Shown: piece by piece, positions 10,888 through 21,822 of the stretch
How positions within the stretch are numbered: position 1 is the stretch's first letter
Layout of the letters: every line of letters begins with the position of its first letter
Source: Asterochloris sp. CNOR1
Lineage: Eukaryota > Chlorophyta > Trebouxiophyceae > Trebouxiales > Trebouxiaceae
Assembly: GCA_963969365.1 (NCBI GenBank)
Contig: OZ017754.1
Span: 2,294,001 to 2,358,000 of the forward strand
Length of the DNA: 64,000 nucleotides
Reading direction: 5' to 3'
The notes under the pieces: generated by a model
Database searches by the model: none
What the model was told of the DNA's origin: nothing
What the model saw: the letters and a program-made list of their open reading frames with translations, nothing else
Translations under genes and position numbers: made by a program

Positions 10888-12567
10888 TCACCTGCGCTTC
10901 TCCCTCGTCAGCTCAGCGAAGGCGAGGCAGGTGGCCACCAGAATGTCACGCTCCACCCCATAAGCAGCAGCCTTGCCGCTGTAGACAGTCAAGATGCTGG
11001 TCCTGCACCTCTTCCATCTGCGTCTGTGCACTGCCAGCTCTGTCCCAGAGTCCTTCTCCACAAGGACAGCCTGCCTGCAGGCAAACATAGGTGGGTCCTC
11101 CTGTGCTGCAGGCGCTGGCAGCATGGTAGGCTGATGCTTGCAGCGCTGCAGGCGAGAGGCGCAGCATGTTCAGCTAAAGGAGCGGCAGCATCGGCAGAGC
11201 CACTGGAAGTGGTGCCGGCAGTGAGGCGCCTGCGTCTCGGCGTGTAGGTGGGAGCGACAGCGTGGGCAGGATGCTAGCAAGGCTACAGGCAGGGGGTTGC
11301 CTGAGGGTCAATGCACAGCTGGGAGACCCAAGGCGGGCCGAAACACTTGCACGGAGGCCAGATGCTGAGTCTTGACCTGAAGATGTTCTCTCAGCTGAGG
11401 GTTTGGGCGTTGTTATCAGCAGGGGATTCATACAGCGCAGTCTGGAGCAACGCCCTGAGCTGCAGCAGCCTGAGCTCTCATGCCCACTTGCTGCCCACCT
11501 GAAGAATTGTGCTTTCCACAAGAAGGTGTGGCCATTAACCTGGAATTCTTTCTTGATGGGAGCAAACGGTCTGCAAACACAAATGATTTGGTGTCAGCTG
11601 CATGATGGTAGGTGGTCAAAGCCGCGCAGCAGCCCAGTCATGGGCCATCTGAGCACGAAGGGTTTTTAGGGCCAACTTAAAAGAATGACTCAGCAGCCCC
11701 CATGCATAAAGATTGCGCAACTTCTCTGAACTTTTGTTGCGAGCCCCTCTTTCCCATGACGGCTTGTGCAACAAGCCAGCTAGTGGCGTGCTGCAAGCAG
11801 CTCACAGGCAGCCAATCATCGCTAGCACAAGCATTGCTGCAGGAGCGCTCCCAGCGGCTCACACTACAAGATTGAGCTCACATCCAGTAGCGCTTTCCCT
11901 TGAAGGCTGTGAGGACCTCCCCTGTGGAAGCTTGGACAGACAAGGGGCAGCCTGATGGGAAGATTGCGCCTGGCTTGACCAGCTGCAAGGAGGTATGACC
12001 GCCTGAGAGGTTGTAGAGCTGGCCAGTCCAGCCCCACAGCTGAAGCGGCGCCTTGAGCAGGTAGGCAGCGTCCACCTGCAGGTCGAGTGTGGGCTGTTGC
12101 AACAGGAACCAGGAGCCCAGGGAAGATGCACGGCAACAGGTGGCAGCGGATTCATGTCAGCTCCTTCTGGTCCCCCCTTCCCCCTCCCCCCTCCCAGATG
12201 GCTATCTGCAACAGCGTCCTAGAGGGCTGTACCCAGCAAGGCTGTCTGGCTGTGGACCATGCTAGTCACTTGCAGGGCTGCCCCTACAAGCAGGCTACCT
12301 CCCTCACGGTTGTGTTGGCCACTGCAGGGGCCTGACCTTGCCATCATAGGTGTGGGTGATGAGTGTGTCGCGCCACCCAGTGCGAGTCAGCTCAAGCACC
12401 TCGCTCTCCTGCTTGAGGGGCGAGTCTGCTTTCTGGCCAGTGAAGCCCAAGTGGACTCCCTTGAGCCCAGCCTCATCTGCTCTCAGCTGGGTGTAGTGCA
12501 TCTTGTCTGCTTGCAGATCATCAGCACCCATCTTGAAGTGTGACGGTGGGACTGGCATAAACACCAT
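10888..12567 (-). CDS. Small Tubby-C/LURP-one-like domain protein (tentative)
   Basis: Seen: three exons join in phase. Exon 1 runs from the ATG at 12567 (MVFMPVPPSHFKMGADD) to HTYDGK, with the GTCAGG donor near 12343. Exon 2 (about 12079-11884) reads VDAAYLLKAPLQLWGWTG, then LVKPGAIFPSG and VLTAFKGKRYW, with the donor GTGAGC splitting the Met codon. Exon 3 ends at 10888 and reads QAVLVEKDSGTELAVHRRRW, SILTVYSG and YGVERDILVATCLAFAEL, followed by basic TREKRR-stop. The product is about 220 residues with alternating beta strands and a final helix. Known: Tubby C-terminal-like and LURP-one proteins end in a D-x-L/V-x-x-A-x-x-L-A helix packed in a 12-strand barrel. Inferred: the helix and repeated strands suggest this fold, but no diagnostic motif proves it. 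No signal peptide or membrane segment is seen. Confidence 0.45.
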
Positions 12568-13530
12568 GGTCGTGCCCTGATTGTGCCCTGATTGTGCAAT
12601 GCTTCAGTGTCCCTTTCAGATTTTGAAGCTGACCTGGAAGCTGCCAACAGCGGCAGTGCACCTTCCGTTCAGGGGTTGGGAATGCTTCTGCAACCACTGA
12701 CCTGGCCTGTAGCCACCTTTAGCACCCAGGTGCTCCAATTTGGGAATTCAAGACAGCTTCATTCCATTTGTGCTCGATGAAGATGTTTTACTTGATGGCA
12801 AGCAGATGCCATGCATGTGCAGCTGCTCACAGCTGTTGTCAAATGCTTGTTCACAGGTTGCGCCTCATCATGATCGGTCAGCTGCCATACTTGGAGGAAA
12901 CTCCATGCTTATTCTGTCTCACTTTGTGCCTTGATGGCCTTAAAATTAGTCCTGGTGTGTGCCAGACATTTCTCAAATGAGCATGAAATCTAGTGTGGCA
13001 AATATGATGGTCATGAGACAGTGATGGTGTCTGCTGTCTGTCCTGCCACCGCTGCAGCGGTGGTACATCCATCCAACGCCAGGCCGAGGCCCTCAATTCT
13101 TGGCAGGTCGATGCAATGAACTGTGCTTGGCTACCTGAAAGAGGTGCTTAACTCATCAAATCCGCCATGCCAACTGAGAGGGCAGCTGCGCCTGCACGAC
13201 GCCAAGGACACAACCCTGAAGGGGAGGAGTTTCAGGCTGTGAGTTTCTGATGCCAAGCCAAGTGCCTGAGCTGTCATCCCAGTTTCATGGCCAAGTGCCA
13301 TCTTCTGTGGTCGTATTTGAGATGCTGTCTGCAGACAGGAAGCACCATAGCCACTGCATTGCCTCCCATCTCTGTTAAAGCACACGGGCACCATTACCAG
13401 GCAGCAGCTTCCCGGAGAGCGTTTCAGTCTTGCCCGCTACTGTTCCCTGCCGCAGCAACTGCAGGCAGAGTGCACAGAGCAGCCTTTGCCAGCAGCAGTC
13501 AATCACCAGCAGCCCATACTGCAGGACTTC
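12568..13530. other. Region upstream of the DnaJ gene, no recognised gene
   Basis: About 960 bp without a conserved coding block. It probably contains the promoter, the 5' untranslated region and a first coding exon of the DnaJ gene, whose first recognisable exon starts after the acceptor CATACTGCAG near 13525. I could not identify the initiating ATG. Confidence 0.35.
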
Positions 13531-16500
13531 AATGATGTCTTCTCGCTCCGCAAGCCTCGAGACATCAAAGCGGGCCTGTCCAGTGGGCTCAAATCAGCTG
13601 GCAAAGGCATTCTAGGCGGGGCTGTGGGCGTGGTGGCTGCCCCTGTCTACTATGGGTACACTGAGGGCGGGTGGGGCTGTGCCAAGGGGGCAGCAGTAGG
13701 TGCGCATGCTGTGCAACGGGCTGCTGGCTGGCCAGAGGTCTGCCTTGCATGTGGCTGCACAGAAGGCCAGCAGGAGGTGCTCAGGCCACCCATGAGGCTG
13801 GCCAGATGTGCCTGTCTGCTAAGTCATGCACACGGCTGGCAGGGCATCTGTGACTGCATGAGCCAGAGCCTGCAACCCACATTTCGCTGAAGCAGCGGGC
13901 CGAAACAGTGCTGCATGACAGTCTCGTCTGCCTGCCCACAGCACGCCGCTGCCTGCAGGTCTGGCTGGGGCTGTCATTCTGCCAGTCACCGGTGTGGGCG
14001 TGGGGCTGGTGCAGGCCTGCCGAGGCATCTTCAACACGCCAGAGGCGCTGCGGGAGCAGAGCAAGGGGCGCTTCTGGGACCAGGTGGGCTCAACTTATCA
14101 GCTGCTGGGGCTGGAGCAGCACCATATGTGGGCCTGCTGCAGCATTTATTCCGCACTGCTGCAGGATACCATCCTGCACTGCTTCCTGCAGGGCATGTGC
14201 TGGCAGTAAGTGGCTGCTGCAGCACGCCAGCCTGCTCACACCGACCAAAATTAGCAATGTCTGCCAGGCTTTCAGAAGGCCCTGATCTGCTGTGAGCTTG
14301 TACCAGCGCTTTGTGAGGAGCATAAGCCCAGCACATCTGCCCTACAGCGCCGAGACATGCTTTGCCCTGCCCCACGGTAAGGTGCTTTGCACATGTCTTA
14401 CTGCCACTGCGCTGACATTGGCTTGCCTGCTTTCAGAGCACACGCTCCTGGTTGGACCAGCCCTCCCTGGCTCTGACCCTGGACGACAACGTGCACGATG
14501 AGATGCGCCAGCGGTGGGAGGCCGACCGCAGGAATGCGGCTGCCTTTGGGGACGTGGTGGATTACTATGCCCTCCTAGGTGAGCCCAGCCTCAGGGTGCA
14601 CAGCATGGCCATCAGCTTCTGTTTGTAGAGACTCTGCTATTGGAGCGCTTGCCAGGTCCGGCCGGATTGGCTGGCTCCAGACGTCATCTCCCAGCATGCA
14701 CAGCTTGTGGAGGCCTCAGGAGCTGTAGTGGCCACCTGTACTCTGAGCGAGCTTGCAAGATCGTCCTACTGAGACTCGCCCTGTGCCCTGCCACTGCAGG
14801 TGTCTCGCGGGATGCCTCCTCCGAGGAGATCAAGAAGCAATACTACATCCTGGCACGGCGGCTGCACCCCGACAAGAACCCAGACGACCCCCTGGCCAAG
14901 GACAGGTTTCAGAAGCTGGGGGAGGCGTATCAGGTGGGTGCCCTTGTTGAGTTATTGCTGGTCGATGGCTGCGCCAAGAGGGGGTTGCCTTTGGAGTGCG
15001 TGAGGTGAGGGTTGTTACAGGTCTGCCCTAAACATGCTGGGGCCAGGCTACTGTCAGTGTTGCACCCAAAGATAGATTGCAGAAGCTGGGAGAGGGCTGC
15101 CATGGGGCTGTGCTGAAGCATTGAGCTAAAGCAGCCTGCTTTTCACCCAAGGCCTGGTCTATGTGGACTGGCACCAGCTAGACCAGAGTCACATGCTGCT
15201 CTTAGGTCACGTGCTGGATGTACACAGGACATCTCCTGCATGTGCTTCCTGCAGGCTTCGCGCAGCTGTGCTGTGCCAGGATGGCAGAGGGAACCGATGC
15301 TGCAACTGCAGGCTTTTCATACCTCTGTCATGCTCTGCAGGGTCGTGTCAACACTCAGCGCTTTCGCCAGCATGTCGCAGACAGTTTTTGAGTGTGGCAG
15401 AGGTTGCCGGCAGGCTCTGTGACACCCACACACGCCCCCCATGCAGGTGTTGGGCAACGCTGAGCTGCGGCAACGCTACGACCAGCACGGCGCAGAGGGG
15501 CTGGACGTCAACTTCATGGATGGCGCAGAGTTCTTCACCATGCTGTTTGGCAGCGACTCCTTCGAGCACCTGCTGGGCGAGCTCATGATTGCCGCCACGG
15601 CCAGGTGTGCCAGTCGAGGGCCATTGGCACAGTGCTTTCAGGAATGTTGAAGCCATGCAGCCTTGTTCAAGGGCAGGCGGCTGATGTGGCACCTGCAAAG
15701 GCCAGGTGCAGCGTGTCAGCCAAGATGGAGGCCTGCTTTGAATGTGCATTGCATGAGGCGCTCCTGGACCTCCTGTTGGAGTCCATCACGCTCGTGCAGC
15801 TGCATGCTGCCGAGTGGAAGGGACCAGCTCCTTGAGGTGATCACCCCCAGCCTGGTGCCTCTGCTCTAGCATCAGACACAAGCTCATCACCCCCATTCAA
15901 GCCAGCTTTTTACCATGGGCTTCTGCCCCAAAGGCTGCACCCACCTTCTCTGCAGGAGCGGTGGCGATCTGGACACCAACCAGCTCATGAAGCTGCAGCA
16001 TATTCGGGAACAGAAGCTGGTCATCAACCTCGCCAGCTACCTCAAGCGCTGGAGCCAGGGGGATCAGCAGGGTTTCAGGGTGAGCACTGGGCATGACATG
16101 AACAAGCTGGCTCCACCCTGGCTCATGGGCAGGTCCAGGGGGTCTTAAGGTGACCAGAGGGATCTACATAGTTTCCATGGCACCAGGCCAGCTTGATCGG
16201 ATCCAGCGCAGCGTGGGGCCTGGCTGCTGTCCATGTTTGAGATTGGGGCGTGACAACACCAGCTCTGCTCATGCTGTGAGTTGGGGCTGTGTGGAGGTGG
16301 AGTTGCCTCCTTTCAGCGCTCAAGGCAGGGGTCACACAGCGTGTAGAAGCACGCTGCCCCCGCTCTGCCCCCTTGACGGGTGAAGAAAGACCCCTGGTGG
16401 TGCAGGGTGGCCCAGTGGCTGCATGTAGGCTGCTGGACACCATCGGCTGACTGCAGGGGACACAGGCCTCTGTCGCCAGCCTGTGCTGTGTGGCACACTG

Positions 16501-19305
16501 CATGCAGCCTCCAGGCCAGCTAGCCTGCCTGACGGCTGCTCTTCCATTGGTTCGGTGATGTCAAGGCAGGCCAGGCTTGACTCAAGGGGCCCCTGCACCT
16601 CAAGACGTAAGAGGGGTTTGTTACTTGCTGGCTAGTTTCTGATGCCCTGCACCATCGGCCTGGCCGTCACGGACTTCCTAAGGCAGCACTCATCACAGCG
16701 CGGTTCTTGCTTCCAGGAAATGATGCGGGGAGAGGCGCAGGAGCTGGTGAAGGCGTCCTTTGGGCCAACGTTGCTGTGCACGATCGGCAAGGTGTACGAG
16801 AGCCAGGCACAGGTGGGCACCCCACCAAAAGGGGCAGTGTGGGAATTTTGGAAGTGATGTGTCAGCTTAAAGCGTGCTCTGGTTCTCTCCTCTTGAGCCT
16901 ACGTGGTGTGCAACCCTGGCAGCAGGCAGGATGCCATGAATCGGTGGTTGCCGAACGTGTGACACTTTCGCCAATGATCATCTGTCTTCTCTACAGCCTG
17001 CCGTGTCCAAGGCGTGGTGTTTGTTGCTGGCCTCAGCCACTAGCTGCATGCGTCGACTGATGACACTGCCTGTGTCTACCTTGGGAGGTTTAGTAGGAGT
17101 GCATGCTCTGAAGAGGCGTGTTTCCTGCAGCTTGACCATCTCCCGCCCTGCAGGTTGTGCTGTCAGACTTCTTCACAGGGGGCATCGCCCGCATGAGGCA
17201 GACAGGCCACACCCTGCAGTCCCAGCTGCATGCGGCTGGTCTAGCGCTGAAGGTGTGGCAGGCGCAGAAAGAGCTGGAGGCGATGGAGAAGTGGGTGGCA
17301 TGCTGCAAGACAGTCTACCTCACTGACACCTTTGCAGATCTTGGCAAAGCCCACTGGCATGCATCATCCATGTCTGTGGCAGCGTGCCAGCCCCAGATTG
17401 CATGGCAGGTCCTGTGGTGCCTGGCCCCGCACTGATTTTGTGTTATTACGCAGCATTCACCCCTCCCAGAAGAAGTGGTTTGGGACGTGTGCCTGCTCAG
17501 TGACCTTGGTCTTCGACCCCGTCCATGAGCCTCGCTCATAACAGCCGGAAACACCTTTGGCCTACAGCCCTGTCAAGTCTGGCATGTGTGCCCGCAGCAA
17601 GCAGGTTGCCTGCTAGGAGCTGCAGCGGAAGCTGCAGATGCAGGCCTCTGATGTTCCTAGTTGTGTCCCTGTTGCTCATCTACAGGGCCCCTGTCCCTGC
17701 AAGGAGCTGCAGTCCTCCGGTCCCACCCTCCAACCGAGAGGAGTGCCTCTGTCCCCCAGCTGATGGCATCTCATACTGTGCAGGGAGCGCGCTGCCTGCA
17801 GAGATGCTGCAGGGGCTGCCTCCTATCATCATCTCCTGCTGCTCGTCTGTGAGCCCCCTGTCCCCTGCAAGGAGCAGCACTCCTCCAGATTCCACCCTGC
17901 AACCCAGAGGAGGGCCTTCGTTTTCCAGCTGATGACCTGTCGTGCTGTGCAGGGAGCACGCTGCCCGCAAGGAGCAGCAGCAGCAGCTGGACCAAGCCTC
18001 AGCTGCCGCCCGCACAGCTGGGGCTGACCCCGCCTCCAGCAGCCCTGACGCTGCTGTCTCTCAGGCAGGTCCATGGCCCCCGGGGGCTGCTGCTGCCGGG
18101 CCAGCACCCACTGCGGCAGCAGCCACTGGGGCGGCAGCAGCCGCCCCTGACAGCGAAGCCGCTGCCCGGGAGAGGGCAAAGGTGGATGCTGAGCACCAGC
18201 AGCGGCGGCAGCGCCTTGAGGAGGCTTCGTTGCCCCTCATGCTGGACGCGTTGTGGGCAGGCAATGTGCTGGACATTGAGACCACATTGCGGCATGTCTG
18301 CAAGAAGGTGGGGCTTCTGCTGGTCATCAGTGGTCTTGTGTGCTTCTACATGGCCTTTGTTACCAGCGTGTTGCCAAAGAATCATTGATGTGATGCCCTC
18401 CTGCTCAGTGCGGAGTGGGGGCAGCTACCCTGCTCCCTATCAGCACCATGCTGCGGCGCGCCTGCATGAAGGTGGAGCGCCGACGCTGGGGGGCACTGGC
18501 AGCCCCAGCCAAACCAGATGCAGAGGTTGTGGGGACTAGTCGGATGGATGGCTTGAGTCACCTCTTGTGCTGGTCACCATGCGAGCAGACATTGTGCTGG
18601 CCAGTCAGACCACGCTGCAGCATGTCTGGAAGGCGGAAGGGTGCTGTTGGGCAAGATTGCAGGGCAGGCCACTGCTAGTGTCTGTTGACCAGACATGCTT
18701 GAGCAAGCTGTGGGTTCATGGGGGAGTACCTGCATCTCCTCGCTGCCACCAATTCCCTAGTTGCCACCAGCATGGTCTCGCTGCCACCAAGGCCCCTCTG
18801 CCTGCAGGTGATGAATGACCCCATGGTGAGCAAGCAGGAGCGCAAGGCGCGTGCTCAGGGCCTGCGTCAGCTCGGGCGCATCTTCCTGGAAGTGGGCACT
18901 GCTGCCACCCAGGGCCCTGCTACCCGGGTGAGAGACCAGCCTGCAGCTGTGATCGCTGCCTGCTTGGTCTTGTGTGGCAGCCATGCAGCTGCCTGCTGCA
19001 CCAGCCTCTTGATGTCAGCCCTGGGGCAGACATTGTGCCCAGGCGTCTGTGCTTCCCCAGGCAGATGCATGCCTGCGCTCTTGATTCTGCTGCTTTGGAG
19101 CTTTCTGCTGGCCTGCAAGCTGTTTCTGCTGCCGGCATGTTGTGAGCAACGCATCTTGCACCTCACAAGCTGCTGCCTGATTGTGAGTTTTGTGATGCAG
19201 ACTGCTGACGATGCGAAGCAGCAGATGGAGAATGCCATGATGCGAGTCATTGAGAAGCGGCACGCTCAAGATGATGCAGTCTATGGCAATGGAGCTAACA
19301 ATTGA
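13526..19305 (+). CDS. DnaJ (J-domain) co-chaperone with C-terminal DnaJ-X-type region
   Basis: Seen: exons join in phase as follows. [20 protein letters not shown] and a Gly/Ala-rich segment (about 13526-13700), then [20 protein letters not shown] (from about 13958). From 14437, [17 protein letters not shown] leads to VVDYYALLG (about 14580). The J domain continues from 14800 with [15 protein letters not shown] and HPDKNPDDP (HPD intact) and from 15447 with [15 protein letters not shown]. The X-type part starts with [20 protein letters not shown] and LGELMIA, then exons from 15955, 16717 and 17154, an Ala/Pro-rich linker from 17951, and [20 protein letters not shown] (to 18307), [15 protein letters not shown] (18809 on), ending at 19305. 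Known: plant DnaJ-X proteins have J-domain, F..mlFGs..FE, and a C-terminal W..n..diE.Tl..vc..vl helix block; they recruit Hsp70. Unusual: the N-terminal glycine-zipper-like extension ([15 protein letters not shown]) before the J domain suggests membrane association. The first coding exon is not located. Confidence 0.85.
17660..17980 (+). repeat. Tandem duplication (about 167 bp) of acceptor plus exon start, DnaJ gene
   Basis: 17671-17800 and 17840-17978 are diverged copies sharing CCCCTGTCCC(C)TGCAAGGAGC, CAGTCCTCC/CACTCCTCC, CCCACCCT/CCACCCTGCAAC, CAGCTGATG, and CTGTGCAGGGAGC(G/A)CGCTGC. The second copy contains the real exon start used here (GGAGCACGCTGCCCGCAAGG); the first has a mutated version of the same acceptor and coding start. 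Confidence 0.7.
18230..18650 (+). repeat. Exon echo in the DnaJ gene intron
   Basis: The exon ending at 18307 (GTGCTGGACATTGAGACCAC, then ATTGCGGCATGTCTGCAAGA) recurs in decayed form about 330 bp downstream at about 18567-18650 (GACATTGTGCTGGCCAGTCA, then GACCACGCTGCAGCATGTCTGGAAGG). The downstream copy is not in a usable frame and falls within the intron before the exon at 18809. Confidence 0.6.
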
Positions 19306-21820
19306 CGCTGCGCGCAGTCCAGGCCTGCCATTCCAGAATTCCTGCTGGAACTCATGTACTGATTTGATGGCAACTTTGATTTGTGTGCACAACATATGTT
19401 GTGACCTGCTGGCCCCTCCCCTTCGCTACTTTATGTAGAGGGCCGCGCCAGGCCCCCTGCCATATGCCTGTGCACCAACTCACCACTGTTGTAACCTCAG
19501 ATGCTTTGCTGCTCCTCACTCATGGTCTGCTCATGATCTGCTGGCTAGCTTTAGATGTTCTAGTAAGCAGTGGCTGGACTGAGAAAGCACAATCAAGCGT
19601 TGGTCTGGCAAGTGACAGGGCAGGAGCAGGGGGGATGTCAATGAATAAACAGCTGCTGCGTCCAAGACGCTCTTCTACACTGAGGGGCTGCTGCTGGAGG
19701 TCCTGAGTGTCCGTCGTTCATTATTGTATGCAGCAACATGAGCTGCGTCCCTTGACCAAGTCTTTATCTTTGGCTGCAGCAAAAGAGGGGCAGAAAGGTG
19801 AGCACACGCTGTGCACATTTTACACATGTAAAACAACAATGCTGGGTGCGGCTGCACAGCAGCAACCTTGCAGTGGGTCTGTAATGCGGCTCTCAGGCGA
19901 ATTTGTCCTGCCGTGCTCACCATGTGATTTTGGAGCTCCTGCTGGGCGCACAAGCATGTGCACCGTGACAACAGTGTCTGGCTTGGGCTCCCCCATAGCA
20001 GGCCGCAGGTCTGAACAGCATGAGCAATCGTCATGAGCCCAGCACAGAGAGGCTGATATGGCAGAGATGTGTCTGGCATGCACAGATTCCACAGCATCAG
20101 GGGATCGAACTTGGTGAAACTGGGCAGAGTGCACACTGGCTAACAAGCATGCAACAGCAGCACAGCCTTGATGGGTGCAGCTCAGCCATGTTGGCAAAGC
20201 TCACACCATGTCAGAGCGGCATGCGTGCACATGCAGCAAAAGCTCTTGACAGATCCAGCGCACCACACTGAGCAGATCTCAATGACGTCAGGTTCGGCCG
20301 GCATGCATGTCAATGCAGGCCAACACTTTGACAAGCACTTTGGCAGCGCACCTCCCCAATCAGATGGCCATGAGCAGATCTGTAACAGCAGGCATGCAGC
20401 TGCCAAGCTGGCCACCATGTTAGCAGATACAGCTTGACCTTTACAGTTGCTGCCTCCCCAAAGCAAGCCCACCTCCCAGGACCTGCTGGCTATCGAGAAA
20501 CTTGCCGCCCAAGATGATTTTGATGTCATCCACGCTGTGAGGCATCTCTGCTGCCAGTGGGCCATCTGCAGGGGGCAGAAAGGCGGCAAGCTCAGAGCAG
20601 CAACGGGAGACCTAGCCACAAAAGGCCTTCAGGCTGGGAGACGATGATCAATGTCCTGCAGGTAAACGAGGATGAAACTCCTAGCACTCAAGCTGATTAC
20701 AGCGGAAGGCTGAAGCAACAGGAAGCAAACTGGAGCCTGACTGCTGTCCAGGCTTGTGCTTTGTAGGCAGCACCTTGTGAGCCTTGTCAGTAGCTACTGA
20801 TTGTGAGCCTTGTCAGTCCAGCCCTTCACTGCGCAGAGGTATTACAGCGCTGTGCAGGTGCCCACATCTCACCCTGAGGCCAGCTCTGATGCAGAGCGCT
20901 TTTCAGCTGCTGCACTGTGGCATGGTCAGGGAACCCCTGGGGCCCCACATCGCCTGCAGGATGCCTGAAGCGGATGCGCAGCTCCTTTGACATGTCCTGG
21001 CCACTGCTGAGCTTCAAAGGTGGCTGCAGAGCGCCACACAGGCGCCTCTGCAGCCTGGCACTGCTCTATGGGGTCTGAGGACTCTGGGGCCACACTGACT
21101 GCACTGAGATAGGCTCACTGCACAGGAAGGCAGTGCTGCAGCTGAAGCACAGGGGTGAGTCTCACAACGACTATGATGCTTCAGCTGATTGCAGCCCGTG
21201 ATTTCTGGTTGTACAGTGCTGGCAGCAGGATGCAGCGCCAGGCGCACAATCAAACTGGCGTCAGTCTTCTCCCAGAGTTCTCCCAGACAGAAAGTGGTCG
21301 TGTTGTTGTTTCAGCATTCAGGACCTGGATCAATGAGGCAGGGCTCCAGTAGGGTCAGCACGGCAGTCCTTCCGCCTCTGTCCAAATCTAAGGTCTGACC
21401 TCGGCTGGAACTTGACATTTCGGGGCTCTGCAGCCAGGACAGGCTGCACTGAATCGAGCCAGTGCTGGAGCAAGGCTCCTCAGCAGGACTGGGTCCTGCA
21501 TGACTGCTGGCCTTTGGCCGGCTGTCCAGCCTCAGCTTGATCTTGGCAGCAGCGCTCGGCCAGCCAGAAGGTCCTGCCCAGCACAGGGCTGGCCCAGCCG
21601 CCAGGCCTGGCCTCAGTCCGCCCCAAAGCAGGCGCTTCATCGCCTGCGGCAGAGACCTCGGACATGCAGGCAGGCCGTGCCCTTGGGGTGTGACATCACT
21701 TTGCACTGGATTGATGCCTGCATCTGAGTGCATCGGGGCCTCCTGGCTGCCCTGGCAAGTTGCCGTACATGCCAGTGCATGCATTATGTGTGCTTGCTGT
21801 TGCAAGCTGAGCAGCAGCGT
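19306..21820. other. Long region between the DnaJ and CemA-like genes
   Basis: About 2.5 kb without a confident gene. A TGTAA signal at 19490-19494 lies 185 nt after the DnaJ stop. One segment (about 20450-20537) reads PTSQDLLAIEKLAAQDDFDV and ends at a GTGAGG donor, so it may be a 5' exon of the CemA-like gene or of an unrecognised gene. A GAGCCTTGTCAGT motif is tandemly duplicated near 20777-20818. Everything else looks like noncoding or intron sequence. Confidence 0.35.
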
Positions 21821-21822
21821 CC

